Assembly (NCBI GenBank): GCA_017649565.1
Contig: JAGCGO010000019.1
Coordinates: 1-64,000 of the forward strand
DNA length: 64,000 bases
Direction: 5' to 3'
Source of the DNA: Fibrobacter sp.
GTDB taxonomy: Bacteria; Fibrobacterota; Fibrobacteria; Fibrobacterales; Fibrobacteraceae
In this document: positions 1 through 8,655 of the stretch, in pieces
Numbering within the stretch: position 1 is the stretch's first letter
Layout: each line of letters opens with the position of its first letter
The notes under the pieces: model-generated
What the model was told of the DNA's origin: nothing
Databases searched by the model: none
Seen by the model: the letters and a program-made list of their open reading frames with translations, nothing else
Position numbers and translations under genes: made by a program

Positions 1-1
1 C

Positions 2-252
<251 letters not shown>

Positions 253-253
<1 letters not shown>

Positions 254-305
254 TTAGACGAAAGAACGCTTCGCCTCCGGCTGCGCTACAGACGAGAGAC
301 GAGAG
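253..305. repeat. Dispersed intergenic repeat, copy 1
   Basis: The bases between the pgi stop and its terminator match, in inverted orientation, the stretch near 37770-37820: both contain TTAGACGAAAGA and, further in, CTACAGACGAGAGA. Between these two shared blocks both copies carry a GC-rich segment. The element is noncoding and lies at a gene end in both places. Its function is unknown. Confidence 0.55.
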
Positions 306-306
306 A

Positions 307-334
307 GGCCGCGACTAAATCGCGGCCTTTTTTT
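307..334 (+). terminator. Rho-independent terminator of pgi
   Basis: An 8-bp perfect GC-rich stem (307-314 with 320-327) has a 5-nt loop and is followed by seven T residues at 328-334. Confidence 0.9.
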
Positions 335-355
335 GTCCTTATTTTCGGTTTTTCC

Positions 356-1192
356 TTATTCTTCGTTGATGTCCATGAGTCGCATGGCGGCTTTCCATGT
401 TTCGAGATTCTGGAAAGCGTCTCGCTGGCCTCCGCCATAGCGGGCATGCGCAAATTCCTCGACAAGGGTTTCCCAGCCCTCTAGCTTGCCATCTTTCACG
501 AGGGAGTCCAGGTTTACAGCGGCGGCGTCCAAGCCCAACTTGTCCTGGACATATTCCTTGCAGGCACCCTCGAGTTCCAGGAGCCATTCACGGCTATCCG
601 CCACGTTTACGCGCTGTTTCAGCACGGCCATGCGCTCGCACAGGGCCTGCTCGGCCGCACTTTTCGCCGCTTCCGCGGCCCGTGCCGCCGCGCGACGCCT
701 AGTGCGCCACAACCCGGCCAAAAGGACACACACGGCCACAACGGCTCCCACGGCCAACGGCAGCGGGTTAAACGGGGCATCCACGCGCACGGGCACGGAT
801 TCACTGCGCAAATCTATCGAGGAGCCCAAGGCGGTGGGGATTTCAAAGCGTAACGCCGGGATATTCAAGTTTCCCGTATCCTGCACCATCAGCTTATAGG
901 TAAACGTAATCGAGGCGATCTCGGCGCCGTCCTTCACGGACCGCGCCGACTCCTGGGACATTCCCAACTGAGCAAGCCCCTTTGCCGTCGCAGAACTCAC
1001 GGGAACCACGAGCAAGGAACTTCCCTGCACGCTCCAGCTGACGGTCACCTGGTAATCGAACGTGTCGCCCACGGTCAATTCGGGCACCGGCCCGGACGAA
1101 ACCGAAATGCCCAGCTGCTCCGGGGAAGGGAGCACCTGTTCCGGCGCAAGGGAATCTACAGCGCCGTTTTCGATTAAAGAATCACTTTCCAT
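356..1192 (-). CDS. Membrane-anchored BatD-like protein
   Basis: A 278-residue protein with an N-terminal extracytoplasmic beta-rich domain (about residues 25-135), one hydrophobic helix (about 142-162) followed by an Arg-rich stop-transfer sequence, an Ala-rich helical stretch, and a roughly 80-residue C-terminal domain. The order (beta-sandwich, one membrane span, small cytoplasmic helical domain) resembles the C-terminal half of BatD 'aerotolerance' proteins, but the N-terminal BatD domains and the usual bat neighbours are missing here. A TTG two codons upstream (1198) is also in frame; the ATG at 1192 is preferred. No Shine-Dalgarno motif is visible. A terminator at 1206-1234 separates it from the GH8 gene upstream, so it is probably transcribed alone. 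The function is inferred only weakly. Confidence 0.6.
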   Translation of the reverse strand: MESDSLIENGAVDSLAPEQVLPSPEQLGISVSSGPVPELTVGDTFDYQVTVSWSVQGSSLLVVPVSSATAKGLAQLGMSQESARSVKDGAEIASITFTYKLMVQDTGNLNIPALRFEIPTALGSSIDLRSESVPVRVDAPFNPLPLAVGAVVAVCVLLAGLWRTRRRAAARAAEAAKSAAEQALCERMAVLKQRVNVADSREWLLELEGACKEYVQDKLGLDAAAVNLDSLVKDGKLEGWETLVEEFAHARYGGGQRDAFQNLETWKAAMRLMDINEE

Positions 1193-1205
1193 AGCCAAGA
1201 ATATA

Positions 1206-1234
1206 CAAAAAGGCCGTCGGAAAACCCCGACGGC
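1206..1234 (-). terminator. Rho-independent terminator of the GH8 gene
   Basis: An 8-bp stem (1213-1220 with 1227-1234) with a 6-nt loop. Read on the minus strand it is followed by a T-run (the A-run at 1207-1211). It lies 40 bases past the GH8 stop. Confidence 0.85.
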
Positions 1235-1273
1235 TAAAAAAGTTTTTCCAAATGGGGGGCTAATCCCAACAAA

Positions 1274-2713
1274 TTAGAACGGTTTAATGAACTTGCCGTT
1301 CAACAGCTGGCTATACAACACGAGAAGGATGTCGGTGAAGTAGCTGGTCGAGGTATTGAACAACGTCTTAGTATTGAGTTCCGTCGTGCAAGCGTTCAGC
1401 CACGTGGAATTACCAGCAAGACCCGTCGCGCACCAGGCACCCTGCCACATTCCCGAAACGGTATTAGCAGTCATGTCGGCACCCAGGCTCAGGTTCCAGG
1501 AATAGCTCGTTCCCAAAGCGGTGCTTGTGACACTTCCGGCAGACTTTTCCACAATAAACTCGTTCAACTTGTTCAGGATAGCCGCAGCACGTGTATCCTG
1601 GAACCAGTAGTAATCCCATGCGATACGCCACGGGATACGCACGCTTTCCTTGTCGAAACGGTAATAGGTAGCGTCGGCAGAGCCATTCGGAGCCTTGACT
1701 GCAGTACCGGCTTCGTTGCTCCAGTCCGGGAATACACCCGTACCGCCCGCCTGGACCTTCGCCATGTACGTATACATCGCATCCAGCACAGCATTCCAGT
1801 TGTGAGCCGGGTCGACCATAGCAAACAGGCGCAGCGCCACAGGAGAGAAGTAGCTGAGGTTGTAGGTAATTTCGTACTTGGCGCTCTTGCCGTTCCACAT
1901 CGGAGTGTTGCCCGACAAGATGAGATTATTGGCCTGATTGATTTCGGCTTTCCACAGGTCGTTGATAATGAGCAAGGCATCGGTCTTGTAAGCTTCGAGG
2001 CCGGTCTTGTAGTACATCAGGATCAAAGCAGTCGCTATATCCAAATCGGCATCCGTAGCGCTGGCATCGTCAACAATGTTGTACGAAAAGCTTTCGACAA
2101 TCCACGGCATGAGATTGGTAGTCCCGTTGTACTTCCTGAATGCACGGTTATAGTTCCAGAGCTTAAAGAAGGTATCCGCATCGTTGGCGAAAAACGAAAT
2201 GAGCATACCGTAACCAATGCCTTCCGACACCGTGCAGGCACGGGACTTCATCAACGGGACCGTAGCATCGTTCACGCTGCACTGGATCTTGTAGCCACCG
2301 TTTGTCTGAGCGGACCAAGCCACTCGGCTTGCAGGGAGATAATCAGCCGTGAATACCGCACTAAAATCGCCCGCAAGCGACGGATAAGTGGCGGCATCCG
2401 TCTCAGAGGATACGACATTAGCGCCCACAAAACCCACATACAGTTCGTCAGGCCTAACGGCGTTAATGGTCGATGCCAAAGCGGCATAACCGCCCGAAGG
2501 AGCAGCCACCGGATTGGAAGCCGATGACGGGAGCGGATCCACAGCACCGCCGCCACTACTCAACGGCGTGTTCGGGTCAGTATAAACAGGCGGCGTTGTA
2601 CCAGGAGTATACGACGAAGTGGGATCGTTAACAGAGGAAGACTCGTCACCACAGGCGACCATCCCAAGAAGGGACACGCAGAGCAACGGATACAAGGCTT
2701 TCTTTGCGAACAT
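1274..2713 (-). CDS. Glycoside hydrolase family 8 lipoprotein (endo-beta-glucanase/xylanase class)
   Basis: A 479-residue exported lipoprotein. The signal peptide ends in LLGMVAC, with the lipid-modified Cys at 21, followed by a Ser/Thr/Pro-rich linker to about residue 75. The catalytic domain has the GH8 hallmarks SEGIGYGM (Glu164, expected general acid) and ATDADLDIATAL (Asp221/Asp223, substrate-stabilising region). GH8 enzymes are inverting hydrolases of cellulose, mixed-linkage glucan, chitosan or xylan; the exact substrate cannot be read from sequence. The start at 2713 is chosen because GAGG lies 8 nt upstream and the signal peptide begins there; the longer in-frame reading has an implausible N-terminus. 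It is likely anchored to a membrane facing the periplasm or cell surface. The gene is monocistronic, with terminators on both sides. Confidence 0.88.
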   Translation of the reverse strand: MFAKKALYPLLCVSLLGMVACGDESSSVNDPTSSYTPGTTPPVYTDPNTPLSSGGGAVDPLPSSASNPVAAPSGGYAALASTINAVRPDELYVGFVGANVVSSETDAATYPSLAGDFSAVFTADYLPASRVAWSAQTNGGYKIQCSVNDATVPLMKSRACTVSEGIGYGMLISFFANDADTFFKLWNYNRAFRKYNGTTNLMPWIVESFSYNIVDDASATDADLDIATALILMYYKTGLEAYKTDALLIINDLWKAEINQANNLILSGNTPMWNGKSAKYEITYNLSYFSPVALRLFAMVDPAHNWNAVLDAMYTYMAKVQAGGTGVFPDWSNEAGTAVKAPNGSADATYYRFDKESVRIPWRIAWDYYWFQDTRAAAILNKLNEFIVEKSAGSVTSTALGTSYSWNLSLGADMTANTVSGMWQGAWCATGLAGNSTWLNACTTELNTKTLFNTSTSYFTDILLVLYSQLLNGKFIKPF

Positions 2714-2833
2714 AAAATACCTCATTTTCCTTAAAATATACATTATAAACTTTATCCTAGTCACCCTAGAACAGAAAAACGCTATTGAGCGTGACCCAAC
2801 GCACCCCAGTGAAAAAGCCCTTCTAAAAGGAAT

Positions 2834-2869
2834 AAAAAAAGGGAGCCGCACCGGCGACTCCCCCTTTTT
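2834..2869 (-). terminator. Bidirectional-looking terminator after the 2884-3849 gene
   Basis: The stem GGGAG...CTCCC plus inner CGC/GCG pairs (2841-2849 with 2854-2862) is flanked by an A-run (2834-2840) and a T-run (2865-2869). On the minus strand it lies just after the stop at 2884. Confidence 0.8.
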
Positions 2870-2883
2870 CAGTTTCGTGAAAA

Positions 2884-3849
2884 TTACTTCAGGACAATCT
2901 TGTTGCTGAAGTCAACAGACTTGCCAGAAACGCGGACCATGTAGACACCGGCGTCGACAGAGGAAAGGTCGAGCGAGGCGGCACCCTTCACGGAGCCCTT
3001 CTTGACAACGCGGCCCTGGAGGTTGATCACCTCGACGGTAGCGTCGGAAGAAATGCCAGAGAAGGAGAGCGTACGGCCGGAAACGAGGGCCTTCACACCA
3101 GCGGCAGCGCGGACACCCTTGATTGCACCGACGGCGTCATACGGAGGAGGAGGAACGGCGTGCGTGTTACAACCGCTTCCATAGGGACCGATTTCCATGA
3201 TGTTGAAATCACCATCGAGACCGTCCTTGGCCTGAATCTTGAACTTGACGGAGACCAGGATTGCAGCAGCTTCAGGACCGGTAATCTTGTCACCAGTACC
3301 CCAACCAGCCTGGGCGAAGTCAGCCCACGGAATGTCCTTGACAGTACCTTCGGAGCTCTTGACCAGCTTGGAAATCGGGTTGTCGTACTTAAGGGCCTGA
3401 TCCTTCTCGTCACCGAGACCCAATTCGAGCACGGGGGCCAGAGTGGACAAATAAGCGATACAGATTCCGCCCCAAGCAGTGGCGTCGCCAGGAACCGTAG
3501 TCTTATCGGTCTTGCTAACTTGACCGACAACGTTGAAGCCGATACCGATGAACGGGTCATAGCTCAGAGCAGCACCCGAAAGAACAACGTGTCCGCAAAC
3601 GCCACTGCAGTATTCGATAACCGGCTGCAGGGAGTTGTCGTCATAGCCGTTGCCCTTAGCGACAGGCCACTGAACAGAGGAAAGGCCATCGTCAGCGCTG
3701 TCGTTGTAGTCAAACCAGTAACCCTCGGTCTCAGATTCGTTGCCGAGTTCAGTTTTAACCTGTTCGGTAGTGCCGTTCCACAGCTCAAAACCGAATGCAG
3801 CCGAAGCGGCCATCGCAAACACTGTGCTGTATAGAATTTTCTTGTTCAT
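2884..3849 (-). CDS. Secreted carbohydrate-binding-like protein with C-terminal sorting domain
   Basis: A 321-residue protein with a signal peptide (residues 1-20, cleavage after AAFG/F). Residues about 22-225 form one domain with EYCSGVCG, ALSYDPFIGIGF, WGGICIAYLS, WADFAQAGWG and KFKIQAKDGLDGDFNI. The Trp/Gly pattern resembles galactose-binding-fold carbohydrate-binding modules (CBM11-like), but that is inference. A Pro-rich hinge (PPPP) leads to an 80-residue C-terminal beta-sandwich ending in DAGVYMVRVSG...IVLK, in the style of type IX secretion (type A) sorting domains. The protein encoded at 19452-20570 carries the same core domain on a lipoprotein scaffold. The ribosome site is AGAGAGAG upstream of the ATG, and a promoter is visible at 3905-3933. 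No catalytic motif is recognised, so it is probably a binding protein. Confidence 0.72.
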   Translation of the reverse strand: MNKKILYSTVFAMAASAAFGFELWNGTTEQVKTELGNESETEGYWFDYNDSADDGLSSVQWPVAKGNGYDDNSLQPVIEYCSGVCGHVVLSGAALSYDPFIGIGFNVVGQVSKTDKTTVPGDATAWGGICIAYLSTLAPVLELGLGDEKDQALKYDNPISKLVKSSEGTVKDIPWADFAQAGWGTGDKITGPEAAAILVSVKFKIQAKDGLDGDFNIMEIGPYGSGCNTHAVPPPPYDAVGAIKGVRAAAGVKALVSGRTLSFSGISSDATVEVINLQGRVVKKGSVKGAASLDLSSVDAGVYMVRVSGKSVDFSNKIVLK

Positions 3850-3874
3850 AATTCTCTCTCTTTGTTAAAGTGAT

Positions 3875-3891
3875 GCCCCACATAATGGGGC
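3875..3891 (-). promoter_or_regulatory. 5' UTR hairpin ahead of the secreted binding protein
   Basis: A perfect 6-bp stem GCCCCA/TGGGGC with a 5-nt loop lies between the predicted transcription start and the ribosome site of the 2884-3849 gene. It could stabilise the mRNA 5' end or tune translation. Confidence 0.5.
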
Positions 3892-3904
3892 TAGTTTTGG
3901 CGCT

Positions 3905-3933
3905 AATATATTCTATTTAAATAAAAAAGGCAA
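3905..3933 (-). promoter_or_regulatory. Predicted sigma-70-type promoter
   Basis: Minus-strand -35 TTGCCT (3933-3928), a 17-nt spacer, and -10 TATATT (3910-3905). The predicted start is near 3898, giving a leader of about 50 nt that contains the hairpin at 3875-3891. Confidence 0.6.
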
Positions 3934-4253
3934 AGAAAATCCATTTTTTTAGCAAAAATTTACAATGTAGGGTCAAAACCTCCGAATTTGTAATTTGGAG
4001 CACATTTTTTTGCAGACGTACCAGACACCCTCCAAAACACCGGTGTGCGGAATATCACCACAACCCCGAATCGGGCATCTTTATGAGCCGGCCCTATCGC
4101 CGAAGTGCGCAAAGGAATTTATTTTTCCTTATCAAGGATTGCGGTTGAATCGGGAAACCCGTTTACGACCGTAACCATTTTTTTTCTAATATGGTGTATG
4201 CGATTGGGTCCAGGTAGCGTTATTTTGAAATAGCAGAAAACAGGAATACACTT
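3934..4253. other. Divergent intergenic region
   Basis: This AT-rich region has no convincing gene. It separates the binding protein from the GH5 gene. A weak plus-strand promoter may be TTTACG at 4162 with TAATAT at 4187-4192 (19-nt spacer), following a T-rich tract. AGGA at 4242-4245 is the ribosome site of the GH5 gene. Confidence 0.5.
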
Positions 4254-6506
4254 ATGAAAATGAAAAATGTCCTTCTATCCTTGGCGATGCTTGCGGCAGC
4301 CCCTGCCTTTGCAGGCGCGCTAGACTGCACACCCAAACGCGTCGGCCCAGTTTCCATATATGGGGCACTACACACCAGCGGCAACAAGATTATCGGCGCA
4401 AAGAACAACGAGCAGGCAATGCTTCGCGGCATGAGCCTGTTCTGGTCCGATGGTACCGGGCAGCCCTACTACAACAAGAACGTCATCGCCTGGGCCGCGG
4501 ACAACCTCAAAATCGACGTATTCCGCTTCGCCCTCGGCATCCAGTACTACGATAGCGACGGAGGCACCAAGAACGCCCTTGCCACGGAAAGTTCCTACAA
4601 GGGTTCCCCGGACGCATACCTGGGCCTGGTAGACCAAATGGTCGCCGCCGCCATCGAAAGCGACGTCTATATCATTATCGACTGGCACAGCCACCGAGCC
4701 CACACGGAAACTTCGCTTGCGAAGACATTCTTCGAGACGGTTTCCAAGAAATACAAGGACGTCCCGAACGTCATCTATGAAATCTATAACGAGCCGGTCG
4801 ACGGAAGCGGCGGCAACTGGAGCGCGGTCAAGAGCTATGCGAACACGATCTGCCCCATCATCCGCAACAGTACGCAGAACCTGATTATCGTGGGAACGCC
4901 TTCCTGGTCGCAAAATCCGCAGAACGGCGCCAACGACCCCGTGAACTCCACGAACATAGCCTATGTGCTGCACTTTTACGCGGGCACCCACTCCAAGGGC
5001 AGCTTCAGCGGCAGAATTGACCAGACTCTAAACGCAGGCTATCCGGTGTTCATCAGCGAATGGGGCACGACAAACGCCGACGGCGATGGCGAGCCGAACT
5101 CAAGCGCCACATCCGAATGGACAAGCTACATGGACCAGAAGATGATCCCCAACTGCAACTGGAGTCTGCGCCAGCTAACCAGCGCCATAGACAAGAAGAG
5201 CGAGAAATCCGCCATGTTCGCGGGCAATGTCGTATTGAACAATTTCAGTTCCCTGTCCGAGGCGGAATACACGGCCTCCGGAAAAATTGTGAAAGAATAC
5301 CTCACGAAGAACGGACGTAACTGGGCTGACTCGCTTGTCAAGGGCAAAAACTCGGGCAATTGCGCGTTCAAGAGCGTCAGCGTCAAGCAGACCGAGAGTC
5401 AAATTACCAACGCCCTGAAATCCGGCTGTACCTACACGTCCAGCAACGATGCCGTCGTGTCCGTCTCCGGTTCGACGCTCGACGTTCACGATTACGGCTA
5501 CGCCATCATCAAGGGCGACGACGGTTCCGAATCCGTCGTATCCGTCACGCAGGTTGCCGGGCAGTCCATTCCCTCATTCTCCGACGCCTCATGCGACTAT
5601 GCCGGCAACTGCAAGAACGCGAAGGGTTCCAGCCAATCTCTGGACTATGACGACGACGGCAAGAATGAATACCTGCTGACCGTAGCAAACACGACTATCG
5701 AAGGAGCGACGTTCACGCTGAAATCCTTGAACCCGGAAATCGTGAATGTCAAGAACGCAACCTGCAAGATTGCCTCCTGTTCGGGTTCCATGCACAACAA
5801 CAAGGTGTGGATGTTCGAACTGAACAGCTTCGGCGAAGCGAAAATAGTCGCGACTGCACCTGCCGTATCCGGCTACCGTGCGATGCAGGACACCATCACC
5901 TTCAAGTACACCAAGGCCAACAACAGAATAACCTCCAAATTCAGTGACTTGACACTCTCCCCGGGCGAAACGAGCAAGGAAGGAATCCTCCCCGACACGA
6001 CGCTGATGGGAACCAAAATCACCTATACGTTTGACGGCGAGCCCACCTGCAAGTACTTATCCCGCAGCGGAACCAGCGTGGTCGCAGGAGACCAGAACGC
6101 GGTCATCACGATTACGGCAAACGTAGAGGAATCCGAGTTCTACAAGCCGATTGTTGCGTCCATGACCGTCACCATCGGAGACGCAACAACAGCCGTCAAC
6201 CTGGCCGAACACCTGGCCTACCTAAACCAGGGCAACGAAGAGGACGACGCCATTCACTATTCCATGGTGACAAGCCATGGTCTGAAAGCCCAGATAACCG
6301 GCTCCACGCTCTCGTTCAGCACCGAAAGGGCAGGAATGGTCAAGCTGGATGTTTACGACGCCATCGGTAACCGCGTTATGAGACAGTCCGGCCGCTACGG
6401 CACCGGGACACACTCCGTCCAGCTGAGCAACCTTTCCAGCGGCTCCTACGTCGCCATCGTGCGTCAGGGAAGCCAGTCGGCAAGCGTCCGCTGGAACAAG
6501 CAGTAA
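4254..6506 (+). CDS. Glycoside hydrolase family 5 endoglucanase, secreted
   Basis: A 750-residue protein with a signal peptide cleaved near AFA/GA (residue 20). The GH5 barrel spans about residues 35-330: HxHRAH-type strand (IIDWHSHRAH), acid/base Glu180 in YEIYNEP, HFYAGTH, and nucleophile Glu269 in FISEWGT. This pattern fits subfamily GH5_2-like cellulases that cut internal beta-1,4-glucosidic bonds. A long middle section (about 375-650) contains Ig-like beta modules with paired Cys. The last 80 residues form a sorting-type beta-sandwich ending GSYVAIVRQG...RWNKQ, suggesting type IX-like export to the surface. AGGA lies 9 nt before the ATG. A terminator shared with the convergent operon follows. 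Confidence 0.9.
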   Translation: MKMKNVLLSLAMLAAAPAFAGALDCTPKRVGPVSIYGALHTSGNKIIGAKNNEQAMLRGMSLFWSDGTGQPYYNKNVIAWAADNLKIDVFRFALGIQYYDSDGGTKNALATESSYKGSPDAYLGLVDQMVAAAIESDVYIIIDWHSHRAHTETSLAKTFFETVSKKYKDVPNVIYEIYNEPVDGSGGNWSAVKSYANTICPIIRNSTQNLIIVGTPSWSQNPQNGANDPVNSTNIAYVLHFYAGTHSKGSFSGRIDQTLNAGYPVFISEWGTTNADGDGEPNSSATSEWTSYMDQKMIPNCNWSLRQLTSAIDKKSEKSAMFAGNVVLNNFSSLSEAEYTASGKIVKEYLTKNGRNWADSLVKGKNSGNCAFKSVSVKQTESQITNALKSGCTYTSSNDAVVSVSGSTLDVHDYGYAIIKGDDGSESVVSVTQVAGQSIPSFSDASCDYAGNCKNAKGSSQSLDYDDDGKNEYLLTVANTTIEGATFTLKSLNPEIVNVKNATCKIASCSGSMHNNKVWMFELNSFGEAKIVATAPAVSGYRAMQDTITFKYTKANNRITSKFSDLTLSPGETSKEGILPDTTLMGTKITYTFDGEPTCKYLSRSGTSVVAGDQNAVITITANVEESEFYKPIVASMTVTIGDATTAVNLAEHLAYLNQGNEEDDAIHYSMVTSHGLKAQITGSTLSFSTERAGMVKLDVYDAIGNRVMRQSGRYGTGTHSVQLSNLSSGSYVAIVRQGSQSASVRWNKQ

Positions 6507-6558
6507 AGGCCTCAGAAACGCGTTCCTGAGGCACCCTTGTGGGGAGCTAGGGGAAAGA

Positions 6559-6588
6559 CCTAGAAGTTCCTAGAGTTCGCTAGAAGTC
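6559..6588. repeat. Imperfect 10-bp tandem repeat
   Basis: Three units starting TAGAAGTTCC, TAGAGTTCGC and TAGAAGTCTT follow the GH5 stop. A separate palindromic hairpin at 6509-6532 lacks a T-run. The function of either is unknown. Confidence 0.4.
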
Positions 6589-6601
6589 TTGAAATCTCAA
6601 C

Positions 6602-6636
6602 AAAAAATCCGTTCCCCGAACAGGAACGGATTTTTT
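6602..6636. terminator. Bidirectional terminator between convergent GH5 gene and surface operon
   Basis: A 14-bp perfect inverted repeat (6602-6615 with 6623-6636), A-run on the left and T-run on the right, with a 7-nt loop. It serves the GH5 gene on the plus strand and the six-gene operon on the minus strand. Confidence 0.92.
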
Positions 6637-6662
6637 GTTAATTGCGTTTGTTACCGGAAGGA

Positions 6663-7721
6663 TTACTTTTTCTTCTTGGGCTTGTAATCCATGTTCGGGC
6701 GGAGCTGCAGGCCGATGGTCACGAGGAGCGAAACGATCGGTTCGTGATGGTCCTGATCAAGCTCGTACACGGCAACGCCGCTGAAGCCTTCGCTCTTGAC
6801 ATCCTCGGCGACAGCCTTCACGGAAGGAATACCCATGAACACGATAGCTTCGGAATTGCTGACGGCCAGTTCGGACTTGGATTCCTCATCGAAGGTGACC
6901 TTGTAGTCGGGTTCGTCGAACTTGCCCATCAACTCGTTATAGCCGAGGTAGCCTTCGTTACCGCTACCGAATCCCTGGTGGGAAGAACCGTAACCCGTCG
7001 CACCCACGAAGGACTTGCCGTACAGGTAAATCACGGGGAGCAGCTTGTCCTTGTCGATACCCATGTCGCTCACCATGGAAAGCATCTCGTGAATCTTGGT
7101 GGCGCCCTGGTTCGGGACGAGCTCGGAAGTTTCTTCCGTCATCTGGTCCGGCATGAACACGTCAATGTAGGAGAGCTTGTTCATCGTCTCGGCGGAGTAG
7201 GCTTCCTGGGCCATGTACGGATACATGGATGAAGCCACGATCATGCCCGGCATATCACTTACCAGCGCATCGACCAGCTTCTTGTAGTCCTCGGCATCTT
7301 CGGCAGTGATGTTCTGCCAGTCAAGTTCGATACCGTCACCGCCGTTAGCGGAAAGCCAGCTCTTGATGTTGGAGACGAATGTCGGGAGAAGTTCCTCGGA
7401 AGACGCGATAGCCTTGAGGTTTCCCTCGGCCTCGTTACCACCCACGGAAACAACGAGCTTCACGCCGTTTTCCTTGGTGAACTTGACTAGGTCCTTGAAG
7501 TTCGGGGCATCGTTTTCGTCAACGAAGTTGAGCGAAGCATCCTCGCCGGGCATCAGGGACACGTAGTGAACATGCGTCACGGTATTGTAGCGGATGTCCT
7601 TCGGGTAGAACTGGGAATACTGGCTCCAATAAGGGAAGTACCCAACAATCTTGTCCGCGGCAGCCTGTGCCGACACGGCACAACCAAAGGCCAAAGCTAG
7701 AGCAACTATTTTCAGATTCAT
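6663..7721 (-). CDS. GH18-fold protein with degenerate catalytic motif (probable chitinase-like lectin)
   Basis: A 352-residue exported protein (signal peptide to about residue 21). It shows the GH18 barrel signatures GYFPYWSQY (strand 1), KLVVSVGG (strand 3) and DGIELDWQ at residues 129-136 (strand 4). In active GH18 enzymes the last motif is DGxDxDxE, where the final Glu is the proton donor. Here it is Gln136 and the middle Asp is Glu132, so chitinase-type hydrolysis is unlikely and glycan binding is the better guess. The tail ends in a Lys-rich stretch. It is the last gene of a six-gene operon, 13 nt after the preceding stop, with ribosome site GAGG and an ATG at 7721. The terminator at 6602-6636 ends the unit. 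Confidence 0.8.
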   Translation of the reverse strand: MNLKIVALALAFGCAVSAQAAADKIVGYFPYWSQYSQFYPKDIRYNTVTHVHYVSLMPGEDASLNFVDENDAPNFKDLVKFTKENGVKLVVSVGGNEAEGNLKAIASSEELLPTFVSNIKSWLSANGGDGIELDWQNITAEDAEDYKKLVDALVSDMPGMIVASSMYPYMAQEAYSAETMNKLSYIDVFMPDQMTEETSELVPNQGATKIHEMLSMVSDMGIDKDKLLPVIYLYGKSFVGATGYGSSHQGFGSGNEGYLGYNELMGKFDEPDYKVTFDEESKSELAVSNSEAIVFMGIPSVKAVAEDVKSEGFSGVAVYELDQDHHEPIVSLLVTIGLQLRPNMDYKPKKKK

Positions 7722-7734
7722 ATAAATACCTCGC

Positions 7735-8643
7735 CTACTTTATTTCACGGGCAGTGCCGTTGTCATCGCAGTACAGTGATGTTGCAGGATATACGACCGG
7801 CTTAAGGATCGGGTCGACGGCCGGGTTCCCCAGTTCTTCCGCTTTGCAGCGGCGATAGGCCCAACCATGGCCCTTGCCGAAAGCAACGAACTGGAGAGCG
7901 GCAGCTTCCGTATCCGGAGTCAGTTTATTCAGCACGTCCAAGTCGTTTGTCGCCCCGTAGATATTGTACGGGTAAGTGTACGAAGTCACAGTAGCGTCAA
8001 GACCAGGCGGAATCGTGTCCACCTTGGCGACTTGATTAATCCCATCAGGGACACTCTTGATTCCCTTGCTGCTGACCGAGAGCGTGACCTCGTCTATCTC
8101 TATCGTCACCGATTCGGTCGCAGACGTGTCAAGCTTTCCATAAACCACAGTAATCAAATTTCCGGTAGAATCCTGTTCGAGGCTGTCGACATAGACGACC
8201 TGGGAACCCTTGACCGTACCAGCAGAATCCAGCGTATCCACTACAACCTGCGAAATCCTGAACACTGTATCGTCCTTGACCGTAGTTTCCAGCTTTTCGA
8301 TCCAGAGACTGTCCCACGTTGTCTCGGCAAATCCCAAATAGCTCGGGCTGGTGAAGAACGTATGCAGCGAAGCCGTATCGGCAAAGAAGGCAATAGAGTC
8401 TTCCTTGACCTTGGTCGCATAAGTTTCGGCATCCATGGACGCTTTGAACTTAGCGTTTTCATCCTTCACGTAGTTAATCCTCTGCATGGTCAACAGCACC
8501 GGATGGAGTTCCAAGTAGACAGCGGCATCGAAATCATCCGGATAGTTTTCAGCCACAGCTTCGGCGTCGTTGACTTCCATAGAAGAACAAGCCGTAAGGG
8601 CAGCCGTTGCAATAATCATCAAGCCTTGGTATAATTTTTTCAT
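7735..8643 (-). CDS. Lipoprotein of the surface operon, function unknown
   Basis: A 302-residue protein with a lipoprotein signal peptide (LTAC, Cys about residue 19). The mature part has a helical N-terminal segment (to about 120) and a Thr/Val/Asp-rich beta segment, with Cys residues near the C-terminus (YRRCKAEELG and SLYCDDNG). No known domain is recognised. The start at 8643 is chosen over an in-frame TTG at 8649 because AAGGAG lies 8 nt upstream of the ATG. The AAGGAG overlaps the stop of the preceding barrel gene, indicating co-translation. It may be an accessory lipoprotein of the neighbouring outer-membrane barrels. Confidence 0.7.
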   Translation of the reverse strand: MKKLYQGLMIIATAALTACSSMEVNDAEAVAENYPDDFDAAVYLELHPVLLTMQRINYVKDENAKFKASMDAETYATKVKEDSIAFFADTASLHTFFTSPSYLGFAETTWDSLWIEKLETTVKDDTVFRISQVVVDTLDSAGTVKGSQVVYVDSLEQDSTGNLITVVYGKLDTSATESVTIEIDEVTLSVSSKGIKSVPDGINQVAKVDTIPPGLDATVTSYTYPYNIYGATNDLDVLNKLTPDTEAAALQFVAFGKGHGWAYRRCKAEELGNPAVDPILKPVVYPATSLYCDDNGTAREIK

Positions 8644-8655
8644 TTTCAAGACTCC

